Assembly (NCBI RefSeq): GCF_041053105.1
Contig: NZ_CP163444.1
Span: 5,518,001-5,582,000 of the forward strand
Length of the DNA: 64,000 nucleotides
Source: Streptomyces sp. R44
GTDB taxonomy: Bacteria > Actinomycetota > Actinomycetes > Streptomycetales > Streptomycetaceae
Reading direction: 5' to 3'
Of the stretch, positions 22,609 to 32,429 are shown piece after piece (positions within the stretch are counted from its first letter, which is position 1; every line of letters starts with the position of its first letter). Position numbers and translations under genes: made by a program. The notes under the pieces are model-generated. The model had not been told where the DNA came from and searched no databases. It worked only from the letters and a program-made list of their open reading frames with translations.

Positions 22609-25023
22609 ATGTCCCAGATCGGCGCCCCTCGCGGGAGGACATGCTCCAGGAGCCCCCGCTCCCGCACGCTCCGCTCCGTCGCCACCCTCACCAGCGCGGT
22701 CCTCGCCGTCACCGTCCTCGCGGGCTGCAGCTCCGGCGACGAGGCCGACGAGACCCCGGCGGCGGCCCAGGACAACGCGCCCGCGCCCCGCGACCGGGTC
22801 GCCGACGGGGGCACCCTCCGCTGGGCCGTCGACGCGCTGCCCACCACGCTCAACGCCTTCCAGGCCGACGCCGACGGCACCACCTCGCGCATCGCCGGAG
22901 CCGTGCTCCCCTCCCTCTACACGCTCGACGAGCGGGGCCGGCCCCAGCTGAACCCCGACTACCTGGAGTCCGCGCAGGTCGTCGAGACCGAGCCCAAGCA
23001 GGTCGTCCTCTACAAGCTCAACCAGCAGGCGGTCTGGAGCGACGGGCGCGAGATCGGGGCCGCCGACTTCGTGGCCCAGTGGCGCGCGCTGAGCGGCCGC
23101 GACACCGCGTACTGGACCGCCCGCAACTCCGGCTACGAGCGGATCGAGAAGATCGAGCGGGGCAAGAACGACCTGGAGGTCCGGGTCACCTTCGCCAAGC
23201 CCTACGCCGACTGGCAGTCCCTCTTCACGCCCCTCTACCCCAAGCAGGTGATGGGCTCCCCGAACTCCTTCAACGACGGGGCGCGCACCACCCTCAAGGC
23301 CACCGCAGGACCGTTCCTGCTCAAGGCGGTCGACCGGAAGGGCGGCGACGTCACCCTCGCCCGCAACCCCCGCTGGTGGGGCCGGCAGGCCAAGCTCGAC
23401 AGCATCGTCCTCAAGGCCGTCCCCCGGGCCGACCGGGCCGAGGCCCTCGCCGCCGGCGACCTCGACCTGGCCGAGATCGACCGGTCCGTCGCCGACCGGA
23501 TCTCCCTCGCCCTCCGCGACGCCCGCGCCGGCCGGAACGGCGCCCAGGCCGCCCTCGCCCACGGCCCCGGCTCCGCGGTCACCCCCTCCAAGGCCCTGAA
23601 GTCCTGGGCCCTCGCCCATGGCTCCGACGACGAGAAGGCGGCCGAGGTCCAGGCCGCCCGCAAGGAGAACCAGGAGGCGATCGCCCGGTACGCGAAGGCC
23701 CAGGACGCCCTCGCGAAGTACGTGGTCCGCAAGTCCCTGGAGCCCGCCTACACCCAGCTCTCGCTGAACGGCGAGTCCGGCCCGCTGGCCGACGAGCGGG
23801 TACGGCGCGCGGTGGCCCGCGCCATCGACCGCCAGGAGCTCGCCGAATCCGTCCTCAAGCCGCTCGGCCTCCCCGCGAAGCCCCCCGGCAGCCACCTCGC
23901 CCTCGCCGGCCAGGCGGCGTACGCGGACAGCAGCGACGCGCTCGGCGGCCAGGACACCAAGGAGGCGCAGGCGCTCCTCGCCGACGCGGGCTGGGTCCCC
24001 GGCGGCGCGCTCCACAAGCCCGCGGGCACCAAGGCGGGCAGCGAGGCGGAGAAGAAAGAGGCCGAGAAGAAGGAGGCCGAGAAGAAGGAGGCGGAGAAGA
24101 AGGCCGCCGAGAAGGCCAAGAAGGGCGAGGGCTCCACCGACGCCAAGAAGCAGGCGAGCGACACCGCCTCCGACGAGGGCCTCTACATCGTCGGCGACGA
24201 CAAGCCGGGCGCCCGCCGCGCCGCCCCCGCCCCGGTCATCGGCGCGAACGGCCCCGAGGGCGGCACCGAGGTCCTCGCCCCGGGCTCCGCCGCCGCCCGC
24301 CAGAGCGCCGCGCTCCTCGCCCGCGCCGAGGCCCTCGACACCGGCTCCGGCGCCGCCCGCGCCGCCCACTCCGCCCCCAAGCCGGACCAGGGCGTCGCCG
24401 GGGCCTACGCCCCGCGCGGCACCGCGGCCCCCGTGACGGCCCCCGAGGCCGCCAAAACCCTCGGCAAGGACGGCAAGGCGCTCAGCCTCCGCTTCGTCCT
24501 GCCGTCCGGGCCGGGCTCCGAGTCGCTGCGGGCGGTCGGGGACCGGATCGTCCGGATGCTCGACGCGGTCGGGATCCGCACCGAGGTCACCAAGGTCTCC
24601 GACGACAGCTTCTTCAAGGACCACGTGGCCTCGGGCGACTACGACCTGGCCCTCTACTCCTGGCCGGCCTCCGCCTTCCCGGCGACCGACGCCCGGCCGA
24701 TCTTCGCCAAGCCCGAGCCCGCCTCGGACGGCTCGCTCCTGGTCGAGCAGAACTACTCCCGGGTCGGCACCGACCGCATCGACCAGCTCTTCGACCAGGC
24801 GGCGGGGACGCTCGACGAGGAGGAGGCCCGCGAGCTGGTGCGCCAGGCCGACGCCCGGATCTGGGCCGCCGCCGGCTCCATCCCCCTCTACCAGCGCCCG
24901 CAGCTCGTCGCCGCCCGGGCCGATCTTCTGAACGCCGGAGCCTGGGGCCTCGCCGCTCCCCGCTACCAGGACATCGGGTTCAAGAAGCCCGAAACGACCA
25001 AGGGTACCCAGCCGAACCACTGA
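22609..25023 (+). CDS. family 5 peptide-binding lipoprotein with charged repeat insertion
   Basis: An 804-residue extracellular solute-binding lipoprotein of the oligopeptide/dipeptide (SBP_bac_5) family. The lipobox LAGC places the lipidated cysteine at residue 40. The family fold starts LRWAVDALPTTLNAFQ, with VVETEPKQVVLYKLNQQAVWSDG and later RRAVARAIDRQELAES. Between about residues 470 and 620 there is an insertion absent from normal members, which are about 550 residues. It contains tandem KKEAEKKEAEKKEAEKKAAEK repeats, then an Ala/Gly/Pro-rich part. After it the fold resumes with LRFVLPSGPGSESLRAVGDR. No transporter genes accompany it. It stands 262 bases before typA, an arrangement conserved in Streptomyces as I recall. 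It may be a binding-protein relative that acts without its own permease. Confidence 0.85.
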   Translation: MSQIGAPRGRTCSRSPRSRTLRSVATLTSAVLAVTVLAGCSSGDEADETPAAAQDNAPAPRDRVADGGTLRWAVDALPTTLNAFQADADGTTSRIAGAVLPSLYTLDERGRPQLNPDYLESAQVVETEPKQVVLYKLNQQAVWSDGREIGAADFVAQWRALSGRDTAYWTARNSGYERIEKIERGKNDLEVRVTFAKPYADWQSLFTPLYPKQVMGSPNSFNDGARTTLKATAGPFLLKAVDRKGGDVTLARNPRWWGRQAKLDSIVLKAVPRADRAEALAAGDLDLAEIDRSVADRISLALRDARAGRNGAQAALAHGPGSAVTPSKALKSWALAHGSDDEKAAEVQAARKENQEAIARYAKAQDALAKYVVRKSLEPAYTQLSLNGESGPLADERVRRAVARAIDRQELAESVLKPLGLPAKPPGSHLALAGQAAYADSSDALGGQDTKEAQALLADAGWVPGGALHKPAGTKAGSEAEKKEAEKKEAEKKEAEKKAAEKAKKGEGSTDAKKQASDTASDEGLYIVGDDKPGARRAAPAPVIGANGPEGGTEVLAPGSAAARQSAALLARAEALDTGSGAARAAHSAPKPDQGVAGAYAPRGTAAPVTAPEAAKTLGKDGKALSLRFVLPSGPGSESLRAVGDRIVRMLDAVGIRTEVTKVSDDSFFKDHVASGDYDLALYSWPASAFPATDARPIFAKPEPASDGSLLVEQNYSRVGTDRIDQLFDQAAGTLDEEEARELVRQADARIWAAAGSIPLYQRPQLVAARADLLNAGAWGLAAPRYQDIGFKKPETTKGTQPNH

Positions 25024-25285
25024 AAGTGCAGGTCACAACCTCAGAAGCAGCTCAAGTTCCTTGCCCGCCGGAGACCCCGGCGGGCAGGATCGCGTCGGCC
25101 CCTTGACCCGGCCCGCATGACGTTCCCCACACCCTGAAACCTCCCAGTAGACCCTCTCGGATCAAGCCGGGGAAGCCCCTTGCACGGCAGCCCCGTACCA
25201 TAGGACATAGCCGTGGCGCGTCCGCCCGGCGGGCGTACGAGGAACTGACGCCGCATCCCACGATCCGAGAGAAGCGCAAGCACCC

Positions 25286-27187
25286 ATGCCCACGCGCCAC
25301 GACATCCGTAACGTCGCCATCGTCGCCCACGTCGACCATGGCAAGACGACCATCGTCGACGCCATGCTCAAGCAGGCCGGTGCCTTCGCCGCCCACCAGC
25401 AGCTCGACGACCGCATGATGGACTCGAACGACCTGGAGCGTGAGAAGGGCATCACGATCCTCGCCAAGAACACGGCGGTGAAGTATCACCCCAAGGACGG
25501 CGGGGCCCCGATCACGATCAACATCATCGACACCCCCGGCCACGCCGACTTCGGTGGCGAGGTCGAGCGCGGTCTGTCGATGGTCGACGCCGTCGTCCTC
25601 CTGGTGGACGCCTCCGAGGGTCCGCTCCCGCAGACCCGTTTCGTGCTGCGCAAGGCGCTCCAGCAGCGCAAGCCCGTCATCCTCTGCATCAACAAGACGG
25701 ACCGCCCGGACTCCCGGATCGACGAGGTCGTCAACGAGACCTACGACCTCTTCCTCGACCTGGACGCGGACGAGGACCAGATCGAGTTCCCGATCGTCTA
25801 CGCCTGCGGCCGTGACGGCATCGCCTCGCTGACCAAGCCGGAGAACGGCACCGTTCCCGCGGACAGCGACAACCTGGAGCCGTTCTTCTCGGCCATCCTG
25901 GAGCACGTCCCCGCCCCGGTGTACGACGAGGAGGCCCCGCTCCAGGCCCACGTCACCAACCTGGACGCCGACAACTTCCTCGGCCGCATCGCGCTGCTCC
26001 GCGTCGAGCAGGGCGAGCTCCGCAAGGGCCAGACGGTCGCGTGGATCAAGCGGGACGGCACGATCTCCAACGTCCGCATCACCGAGCTGATGATGACCGA
26101 GGCGCTCACCCGCAAGCCCGCCGAGGTCGCCGGCCCCGGTGACATCTGCGCCGTCGCCGGTATCCCCGACATCATGATCGGCGAGACCCTGGCCGACCCG
26201 GAGAACCCGATCGCGCTGCCGCTGATCACGGTCGACCAGCCGGCCATCTCCATGACCATCGGCACCAACACCTCGCCGCTCGTCGGCCGCGGTGGCACGG
26301 GCAAGGGCGCGGACGCCAAGGCCGCGGTCAAGAACCGCAAGGTCACCGCCCGCCAGGTCAAGGACCGACTGGACCGCGAGCTGATCGGTAACGTCTCGCT
26401 CCGCGTCCTCGACACCGAGCGCCCCGACGCCTGGGAGGTCCAGGGCCGCGGTGAGCTCGCGCTCGCCATCCTGGTCGAGCAGATGCGCCGCGAGGGCTTC
26501 GAGCTCACCATCGGCAAGCCGCAGGTCGTCACCAAGGAGGTCGACGGCAAGGTCCACGAGCCCGTCGAGCGCCTCACGGTCGACGTCCCCGAGGAGCACA
26601 TGGGCGCCGTCACGCAGCTCATGGGCGTCCGCAAGGGCCGCATGGACAACATGTCGAACCACGGCTCCGGCTGGGTCCGCATGGAGTTCGTCGTTCCGTC
26701 CCGTGGCCTCATCGGCTTCCGTACGGAGTTCCTGACCAACACCCGCGGTACGGGCATCGCGCACTCCATCCACGAGGGCCACGAGCCGTGGTTCGGCACC
26801 CTGACGACCCGTAACAACGGTTCGCTGGTCGCCGACCGCGCCGGTGCGGTCACCGCCTTCGCGATGACCAACCTCCAGGAGCGCGGCGTCCTGTTCACCG
26901 ACCCCGGCACCGAGGTGTACGAGGGCATGATCGTCGGCGAGAACTCCCGCTCCGACGACATGGACGTGAACATCACCAAGGAGAAGAAGCTCACCAACAT
27001 GCGCTCCTCCTCCGCCGACTCCTTCGAGGCGATCGTCCCGCCGCGCAAGCTCTCCCTGGAGCAGTCCCTGGAGTTCTGCCGCGACGACGAGTGCGTCGAG
27101 GTGACCCCGGAGGCCGTGCGCATCCGCAAGGTCATCCTCGACCAGAACGCGCGTGGCCGTGCGTCTTCCCGCGCCAAGAACGGCTGA
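25286..27187 (+). CDS. typA: ribosome-associated GTPase TypA/BipA
   Basis: A 633-residue translational GTPase related to EF-G. The G motifs are clear: G1 AHVDHGKTT (residues about 14-22), effector region EREKGITI, G3 [15 protein letters not shown]4 [12 protein letters not shown]-like domains II, III and V follow, and the BipA-specific C-terminal domain with [18 protein letters not shown] and [19 protein letters not shown] closes the protein. It acts in 50S assembly and stress adaptation. The ATG has GAGAAG upstream (25270s). A strong terminator follows at 27274-27313. Confidence 0.96.
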   Translation: MPTRHDIRNVAIVAHVDHGKTTIVDAMLKQAGAFAAHQQLDDRMMDSNDLEREKGITILAKNTAVKYHPKDGGAPITINIIDTPGHADFGGEVERGLSMVDAVVLLVDASEGPLPQTRFVLRKALQQRKPVILCINKTDRPDSRIDEVVNETYDLFLDLDADEDQIEFPIVYACGRDGIASLTKPENGTVPADSDNLEPFFSAILEHVPAPVYDEEAPLQAHVTNLDADNFLGRIALLRVEQGELRKGQTVAWIKRDGTISNVRITELMMTEALTRKPAEVAGPGDICAVAGIPDIMIGETLADPENPIALPLITVDQPAISMTIGTNTSPLVGRGGTGKGADAKAAVKNRKVTARQVKDRLDRELIGNVSLRVLDTERPDAWEVQGRGELALAILVEQMRREGFELTIGKPQVVTKEVDGKVHEPVERLTVDVPEEHMGAVTQLMGVRKGRMDNMSNHGSGWVRMEFVVPSRGLIGFRTEFLTNTRGTGIAHSIHEGHEPWFGTLTTRNNGSLVADRAGAVTAFAMTNLQERGVLFTDPGTEVYEGMIVGENSRSDDMDVNITKEKKLTNMRSSSADSFEAIVPPRKLSLEQSLEFCRDDECVEVTPEAVRIRKVILDQNARGRASSRAKNG

Positions 27188-27273
27188 GTAAGGTCGCATA
27201 CGGCCGAGCACGGCGGGGTAGATCATGGTCCTGTGATCTTCGCCGCTCTCGGCTGACATGACGTCAGCACCGG

Positions 27274-27313
27274 AGCCCGGGCCCCCACAGAAGCTGTGGG
27301 GGCCCGGGCTTTT
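27274..27313 (+). terminator. strong rho-independent terminator after typA
   Basis: AGCCCGGGCCCCCACAG pairs perfectly with CTGTGGGGGCCCGGGCT around an AAG loop and is followed by TTTT, 86 bases after the typA stop. Confidence 0.93.
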
Positions 27314-27666
27314 CGTCAAGTCCCGTCAACTCCATTTCGGGGCCGAGGTGTCCGCATATCGGCGATCGCTCTCCGGTACGTGTGTTAACAGTCCGTTTCG
27401 GGCGTGTCTGTCTGTGCTCAGTTTGTCCGGATTTCGGTCTTCCCGGCCCTGGTGATGTTGCCAAAACGAGACCGCTTAAGTGTGGTTTACAGCCCGGACG
27501 TACTTAATAGTTGGCTCCATTGAGCTCGGGTCAATGGGTCACGCACTGTGGGGAGTGCCGACTCACGAGCACACTCGGGGCACTTGAGTCCAAAGCCGTC
27601 AGGGGTGTCGGCGAAACTCGGAGTGCCTCTCTTGTAGTGACAAAGTGGACTCATGAGGAGGAACCC
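27314..27666 (+). promoter_or_regulatory. 353-base leader of first oligopeptide operon with candidate promoter
   Basis: This stretch is clearly richer in A/T than its surroundings and has no convincing gene. The best promoter match is TTTACA (27486-27491), 16 bases, then TAGTTG (27508-27513). This would give a leader of about 145 bases. Within it, GGCACTTGAG (27575-27584) can pair loosely with CTCGGAGTGCC about 28 bases later, just before the Shine-Dalgarno. The rest (27314-27485) shows nothing I can name. Confidence 0.35.
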
Positions 27667-29310
27667 ATGCGCGGTGCCAAGAGCGCCAAGTGGGTAACGG
27701 GCGCGATCATCGTCGCCCTTGCTGCGACCGCCTGTGGCGGGGGTAAGAGCGGCGACAGCGGCAGCGACGCCAAGGCTGTTGACCCGAACGGAATCTTCTC
27801 CATCGAGCTGGGCGAGCCTGAGAAGCCCCTGCTCACCGGTGACACGATGGAGTCCAACGGCTCCGCCGTCATGGCCGGCCTGTTCTCGACCCTGGTCGAC
27901 TACAAGGCCGACGGTTCCCTGGAGATGATCAACGCCGAGTCGGTCACCACGACGGACTCGAAGACCTGGACCGTCAAGCTCAAGCCGGGCTGGACCTTCC
28001 ACGACGGCACCCCGGTCACCTCCAAGTCCTACGTGGACGCGTGGAACTGGAACGCCAGCCTGAAGAACGCCCAGGGCCTCGCGTCCTGGTTCGCGGACAT
28101 CAAGGGCTACGACAAGGTCCACCCGGACGCCGAGGGTGCGAAGCAGACCGCCGACAAGCTGGACGGTCTGACCGTCGTCGACGAGAACACCTTCAAGATC
28201 GAGCTCACCAAGGCCGTCCCGTACTTCGGCCACAAGCTCGCGTACATCGTCTTCGCGCCGCTGCCGGACTCCTTCTACAAGCTGGGCGAGAAGCAGCGCG
28301 GCGCGGCTCCGGTCGGCAACGGTCCCTACAAGTTCAAGTCCTGGGACCACAAGAAGAAGATCGAGATCACCCGCTTCGACGGCTACAAGGGCCCGAACAA
28401 GGCGAAGAACGGCGGTGTGGTCTTCAAGAACTACACCACCCTCGAGGCCGCGTACGAGGACCTGAAGTCCGGCAACGTCGACGTCCTGCGTCAGATCGCG
28501 CCGAAGGACCTCCCGGTCTACCGCCAGGACCTCGGCGAGCGCGCCGTGGACCAGCCGTACTCCGCGATCCAGACCATCGCCGTCGCCTTCTACTCCGACC
28601 AGTGGAAGAAGCCGAAGCTGGTCGACCCGCGCGTCGTCCAGGGTCTGTCCATGGCGATCGACCGCGCCACCATCACCAAGACGGTGCTGAACGGCACGCG
28701 TGAGCCCGCGACCGGCTGGGTCGCCAAGGGTGTCCTCGGCTTCCAGGCCGACGGCGGCGCCGGCGTCACCACGTACGACCCGGCCAAGGCCAAGGAGCTC
28801 ATCAAGGCCGGCGGCGGTGTCCCCGGCGGCAAGATCTCCATCCAGTACAACGCCGACGGTGGCCACAAGGAGTGGGTGGACGCTGTCTGCAACTCCATCC
28901 AGCAGGCCACCGACGTCCAGTGCGTCGGCGACGGCAAGCCGGACTTCCAGGCCGACCTGACCGCTCGTAAGACCAAGCAGGTCAAGTCGCTCTACCGTTC
29001 CGGCTGGGTGCTCGACTACCCGGTGAACGCCAACTTCATCTCGGACCTGTTCCGTACGGGTGCGGGCGGCAACCAGGGCGACTTCTCCAACAAGGAGCTG
29101 GACGCCAAGATCGCGAAGGCCGACTCGGCCGCCACCCTTGACGAGTCCGTCAAGGCCTACCAGGCGATCGAGAAGGACCTCAAGAACTACATGCCGTCCA
29201 TCCCGCTCTGGTACTACAAGGTCAACGCGGGCTTCTCCGAGAAGGTCTCGGGTGTCGCCTACGGTCAGGACGGCGACCCGATCCTGACCGGCGTCGAGGT
29301 CAAGAAGTAA
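27667..29310 (+). CDS. oligopeptide ABC transporter binding lipoprotein, operon 1 (BldKB/OppA-type)
   Basis: A 547-residue SBP_bac_5 lipoprotein that captures peptides outside the cell for the permeases encoded next. The signal MRGAKSAKWVTGAIIVALAA ends in a TAC lipobox with Cys23. Fold signatures are WTVKLKPGWTFHDGTPVTSKSYVDAWNW, VGNGPYKFKSWDHKKKIEI and QGLSMAIDRATITKTVL. The ATG follows GAGGAGG by six bases; an upstream in-frame extension has no signal and is rejected. The second binding protein (38942) has the same signal layout and lipid Cys position, so they are paralogues. From its position after typA it belongs to the BldK/Opp locus, where in S. coelicolor an importer of this type is needed for aerial growth. 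Confidence 0.92.
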   Translation: MRGAKSAKWVTGAIIVALAATACGGGKSGDSGSDAKAVDPNGIFSIELGEPEKPLLTGDTMESNGSAVMAGLFSTLVDYKADGSLEMINAESVTTTDSKTWTVKLKPGWTFHDGTPVTSKSYVDAWNWNASLKNAQGLASWFADIKGYDKVHPDAEGAKQTADKLDGLTVVDENTFKIELTKAVPYFGHKLAYIVFAPLPDSFYKLGEKQRGAAPVGNGPYKFKSWDHKKKIEITRFDGYKGPNKAKNGGVVFKNYTTLEAAYEDLKSGNVDVLRQIAPKDLPVYRQDLGERAVDQPYSAIQTIAVAFYSDQWKKPKLVDPRVVQGLSMAIDRATITKTVLNGTREPATGWVAKGVLGFQADGGAGVTTYDPAKAKELIKAGGGVPGGKISIQYNADGGHKEWVDAVCNSIQQATDVQCVGDGKPDFQADLTARKTKQVKSLYRSGWVLDYPVNANFISDLFRTGAGGNQGDFSNKELDAKIAKADSAATLDESVKAYQAIEKDLKNYMPSIPLWYYKVNAGFSEKVSGVAYGQDGDPILTGVEVKK

Positions 29311-29337
29311 TCACCCGAGCGTAGTCCGCACACCGTC

Positions 29338-29364
29338 ACGGGACTGACGGAACGTCAGTCCCGT
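29338..29364 (+). terminator. intra-operon hairpin after first binding-protein gene
   Basis: ACGGGACTGACG pairs perfectly with CGTCAGTCCCGT around a GAA loop, 28 bases after the binding-protein stop and before the first permease gene. It has no U-tract, so it more likely protects or partially terminates the upstream message. Confidence 0.75.
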
Positions 29365-29410
29365 CTCGGTGCCTTACGCAGCGGCTGGGGGGCCCTTCCA
29401 CGACATAGGT

Positions 29411-29428
29411 ATGCCCGGATCCGGGCAT
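29411..29428. promoter_or_regulatory. 18-bp perfect palindrome between binding-protein and permease genes
   Basis: ATGCCCGGATCCGGGCAT is a loopless 18-bp perfect palindrome 53 bases before the permease start. Without a loop it is more like a protein-binding dyad than an RNA hairpin. Function unknown. Confidence 0.4.
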
Positions 29429-29480
29429 GCCGTCGGGGGAGGGCCCGTCGGTTGCGCTGACACATCTCAACGGAGGCATG

Positions 29481-30413
29481 ATGGGGCGTTATGTCGCACG
29501 ACGACTGCTCCAGATGATCCCGGTTTTCCTCGGGACAACCCTGCTGATCTTCCTCATGGTGCACAGCCTGCCCGGCGATCCCGTGCTTGCCATGTTCGGC
29601 GACAAGGGCGCCGACCCGGCGACGCTCGCCGCGAAGCGCCATGAGCTGGGTCTCGACAGGTCCTTGCCGGTGCAGTACTTCACGTACATGCGGGACATGG
29701 TCCTGCACCTGGACTTCGGCACCCAGATCCGTAACGGACTGCCGGTCACCGAAGTGCTGGGTGACGCGTTCCCCATCACTCTCCAGCTGGCCGCCCTCGC
29801 GTTCGCCATCGAGCTGGTCTTCGGCATCGGCCTGGGCATCATCGGTGGTCTGCGCGCCGGCCGCCTGGCCGACAACCTGATCCTGATCTTCACCCTGCTG
29901 ATCATCTCGATCCCGGTCTTCGTCCTCGGCTACATCATCAAGATGGTGTTCGCCTTCAACCTGGAGTGGATCGCGCCGAACGTCAGCACCGAGCCGGTGC
30001 TGAGCGAGATGATCGCCCCGGCCATCGTGCTCGGCGGTCTCTCCCTCGCGTACGTGGCCCGACTGACCCGTACCTCCATGGCGGAGAACCTGCGCGCCGA
30101 CTACATGCGCACGGCCGTCGCCAAGGGCCTGCCGCGGCGCCGCGTCATCGGCGTCCACCTGATGCGCAACTCGATGATCCCCGTGGTCACCTTCCTCGGC
30201 ACCGACATCGGCGCCCTCATGGGCGGCGCGGTCGTCACCGAGGCGATCTTCAACATCCACGGAATCGGCGGCGTCATCGCCGAGTCGATCTCCCGGCGCG
30301 AAGGTTCGACCCTGGTGGGCCTCGTCACCATCCTGGTGATCGTCTACCTCGTCACCAGCCTGCTCATCGACCTGCTGTACGCGGTCCTGGACCCGAGGAT
30401 CCGGTATGCCTGA
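29481..30413 (+). CDS. oligopeptide ABC transporter permease B, operon 1
   Basis: A 310-residue inner-membrane permease of the OppB/DppB class with six helices. It starts MGRYVARRLLQMIPVFLGTT and holds the conserved EAA loop (RTAVAKGLPRRRVIGVHLMRN), which contacts the ATPases. The first periplasmic segment HSLPGDPVLAMFGDKGADPA is typical. It pairs with the C permease to form the translocation pore. ATG 29481 is chosen over the adjacent ATG 29478 because GGAGG ends at 29476. Its last eight bases overlap the next gene (ATGCCTGA). Confidence 0.93.
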   Translation: MGRYVARRLLQMIPVFLGTTLLIFLMVHSLPGDPVLAMFGDKGADPATLAAKRHELGLDRSLPVQYFTYMRDMVLHLDFGTQIRNGLPVTEVLGDAFPITLQLAALAFAIELVFGIGLGIIGGLRAGRLADNLILIFTLLIISIPVFVLGYIIKMVFAFNLEWIAPNVSTEPVLSEMIAPAIVLGGLSLAYVARLTRTSMAENLRADYMRTAVAKGLPRRRVIGVHLMRNSMIPVVTFLGTDIGALMGGAVVTEAIFNIHGIGGVIAESISRREGSTLVGLVTILVIVYLVTSLLIDLLYAVLDPRIRYA

Positions 30414-31359
30414 CGTGACCAAGACCGCAGCCGCCGTCGAGGATGCCGTCGCGCCCCCCTCCGTGGACGCGTCCGCACCGGTGGCCAAGGCCGAGAAGGC
30501 CCGCAGCCTCTGGGGCGACGCCTGGGCCGACCTGCGCCGCAACCCGTACTTCATCATCTCGTCGGTCCTGATTGCGCTGCTGCTGCTGATCTCGGCGTGG
30601 CCGACCCTCTTCACCAACGCGTCCCCGACCGCCGGTGACCTGGTCCACCACTTCCTCAGCAAGCCCGAGCTCGGCAAGGTCGGCTCGCCCGAGTGGCTGG
30701 GCTACGACCAGCAGGGCCGCTCCGTGTACGCCCGCCTGATCCACGGCACCCGCGCCTCGATCATCGTCGGCGTCGCCGTCACCGCGATCGTCACGATCGT
30801 CGGCGGCATCATGGGCATGATCTCCGGCTACTTCGGCGGCTGGATCGACGCGCTGCTCTCCCGGCTCACCGACGTGTTCTTCGGCATCCCCTTCCTGCTC
30901 GGCGCCATGGTCGTCCTGCAGGCGTTCGTCGAGCGGACCGTCTGGGTCGTCGTCTTCGCCCTCGCGTTCCTCGGCTGGACCCAGATCACCCGCGTCATGC
31001 GCGGTGCCGTGATCACGGTCAAGCAGGCCGACTACGTCCACGCGGCGAAGGCCCTCGGCGCCGGCACCACCAGGATCCTGTTCAAGCACATCCTGCCGAA
31101 CGCCATGGCCCCCGTGATCGTCGTCGCGACCATCGCGCTCGGCGGTTACATCTCGGCCGAGGCCACCCTGTCCTTCCTCGGACTCGGCCTCGCCGCCCCG
31201 ACCGTCTCCTGGGGTGTCGACATCTCCGCAGGCGTCGCTCAGATCCGCGTCGCTCCGCACGTGCTGCTGTGGCCCTCGATCATGCTGAGCCTCACCGTCC
31301 TGGCGTTCATCATGCTCGGCGAAGCCGTCCGCAACGCCCTCGACCCCAAGCTGCGCTGA
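30406..31359 (+). CDS. oligopeptide ABC transporter permease C, operon 1
   Basis: A 317-residue OppC/DppC-type permease. A 40-residue cytoplasmic N-terminus rich in Ala and charged residues is followed by the OppC_N helix (ARSLWGDAWADLRRNPYF). Five further helices follow, with the EAA loop HAAKALGAGTTRILFKHILPN and the end LGEAVRNALDPKLR. The start overlaps permease B by eight bases, giving coupled translation in a 1:1 ratio. The same overlap sequence ATGCCTGA recurs in the second operon. Confidence 0.93.
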   Translation: MPDVTKTAAAVEDAVAPPSVDASAPVAKAEKARSLWGDAWADLRRNPYFIISSVLIALLLLISAWPTLFTNASPTAGDLVHHFLSKPELGKVGSPEWLGYDQQGRSVYARLIHGTRASIIVGVAVTAIVTIVGGIMGMISGYFGGWIDALLSRLTDVFFGIPFLLGAMVVLQAFVERTVWVVVFALAFLGWTQITRVMRGAVITVKQADYVHAAKALGAGTTRILFKHILPNAMAPVIVVATIALGGYISAEATLSFLGLGLAAPTVSWGVDISAGVAQIRVAPHVLLWPSIMLSLTVLAFIMLGEAVRNALDPKLR

Positions 31360-31373
31360 GGAGGGCGTAACAG

Positions 31374-32429
31374 ATGAGCATCATCGACAAGACCGCGGCC
31401 GTCCCCGCGCCGCGCGGTGGCGACCACACCGGTCCGCTGCTCGAAGTCAAGGACCTGCACGTCGAGTTCCACACCCGTGACGGTGTGGCCAAGGCGGTCA
31501 ACGGCGTCAACTACTCGGTGAACGCCGGCGAGACCCTCGCCGTCCTCGGCGAGTCCGGCTCCGGCAAGTCCGTCACCGCCCAGGCCATCATGGGCATCCT
31601 CGACATGCCGCCCGGCAAGATCCCGCAGGGCGAGATCCTGTTCCGCGGCGAGGACATGCTGAAGATGTCCGAGGAGGACCGCCGGAAGATCCGCGGCCGG
31701 AAGATCGCCATGATCTTCCAGGACGCGCTGTCCTCCCTCAACCCGGTCCTCACCGTCGGCTACCAGCTCGGCGAGATGTTCCGGGTGCACCACGGCATGT
31801 CCAAGAAGGACGCCACGGTCAAGGCCGTCGAGCTGATGGACAAGGTCAAGATCCCCGCCGCCAAGGCGCGGGTCACCGACTACCCCCACCAGTTCTCCGG
31901 CGGTATGCGCCAGCGCATCATGATCGCCATGGCGCTCGCCCTGGAGCCGGACCTGATCATCGCCGACGAGCCCACCACGGCTCTCGACGTGACCGTCCAG
32001 GCCCAGGTCATGGACCTCCTCGCGGAGCTCCAGCAGGAATACAACATGGGCCTGATCCTGATCACCCACGACCTCGGCGTCGTCGCCGACGTCGCGGACA
32101 AGATCGCCGTGATGTACGCCGGACGGATCGTCGAGCAGGCGCCGGTGCACGAGCTGTACAAGCGCCCGGCCCACCCGTACACCCGGGGCCTCCTCGACTC
32201 GATCCCGCGCCTGGACCAGAAGGGCCAGGAGCTCTACGCGATCAAGGGCCTGCCGCCCAACCTGCTCAAGGTGCCCTCCGGCTGCGCCTTCAACCCGCGC
32301 TGCCCCAAGGCCGACGACCTCTGCCGTACGGAGATCCCGGCCCTGGTGCCGGTCACCGAGCAGGACGGCGCGGATCTCCCGGGCCGTAAGAGCGCCTGCC
32401 ACTTCTGGAAGGAGACGATCCATGGCTGA
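31374..32429 (+). CDS. oligopeptide ABC transporter ATPase D, operon 1
   Basis: A 351-residue nucleotide-binding protein. Walker A GESGSGKS (about residues 60-67), Q-loop [10 protein letters not shown], signature FSGGMRQRI, Walker B LIIADEPT and switch His in LITHDLGV are all intact. The C-terminal oligo_HPY region ends with cysteines (GCAFNPRCPKADDLC and ACHFW). In Opp/Dpp structures I know of, such cysteines hold a [4Fe-4S] cluster. It hydrolyses ATP to drive peptide import. It lies 14 bases after permease C with GGAGGG between, and its stop overlaps ATPase F by eight bases (ATGGCTGA). Confidence 0.94.
   Translation: MSIIDKTAAVPAPRGGDHTGPLLEVKDLHVEFHTRDGVAKAVNGVNYSVNAGETLAVLGESGSGKSVTAQAIMGILDMPPGKIPQGEILFRGEDMLKMSEEDRRKIRGRKIAMIFQDALSSLNPVLTVGYQLGEMFRVHHGMSKKDATVKAVELMDKVKIPAAKARVTDYPHQFSGGMRQRIMIAMALALEPDLIIADEPTTALDVTVQAQVMDLLAELQQEYNMGLILITHDLGVVADVADKIAVMYAGRIVEQAPVHELYKRPAHPYTRGLLDSIPRLDQKGQELYAIKGLPPNLLKVPSGCAFNPRCPKADDLCRTEIPALVPVTEQDGADLPGRKSACHFWKETIHG

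Noticed and set aside
25052..27319. A 755-codon open frame on the minus strand opposite typA
   Set aside because: It is the antisense shadow of a conserved GTPase; no start signal and no recognisable domain.
27511..27666. An extended N-terminus for the operon 1 binding protein
   Set aside because: It would bury the lipoprotein signal; the ATG at 27667 has a strong ribosome binding site.
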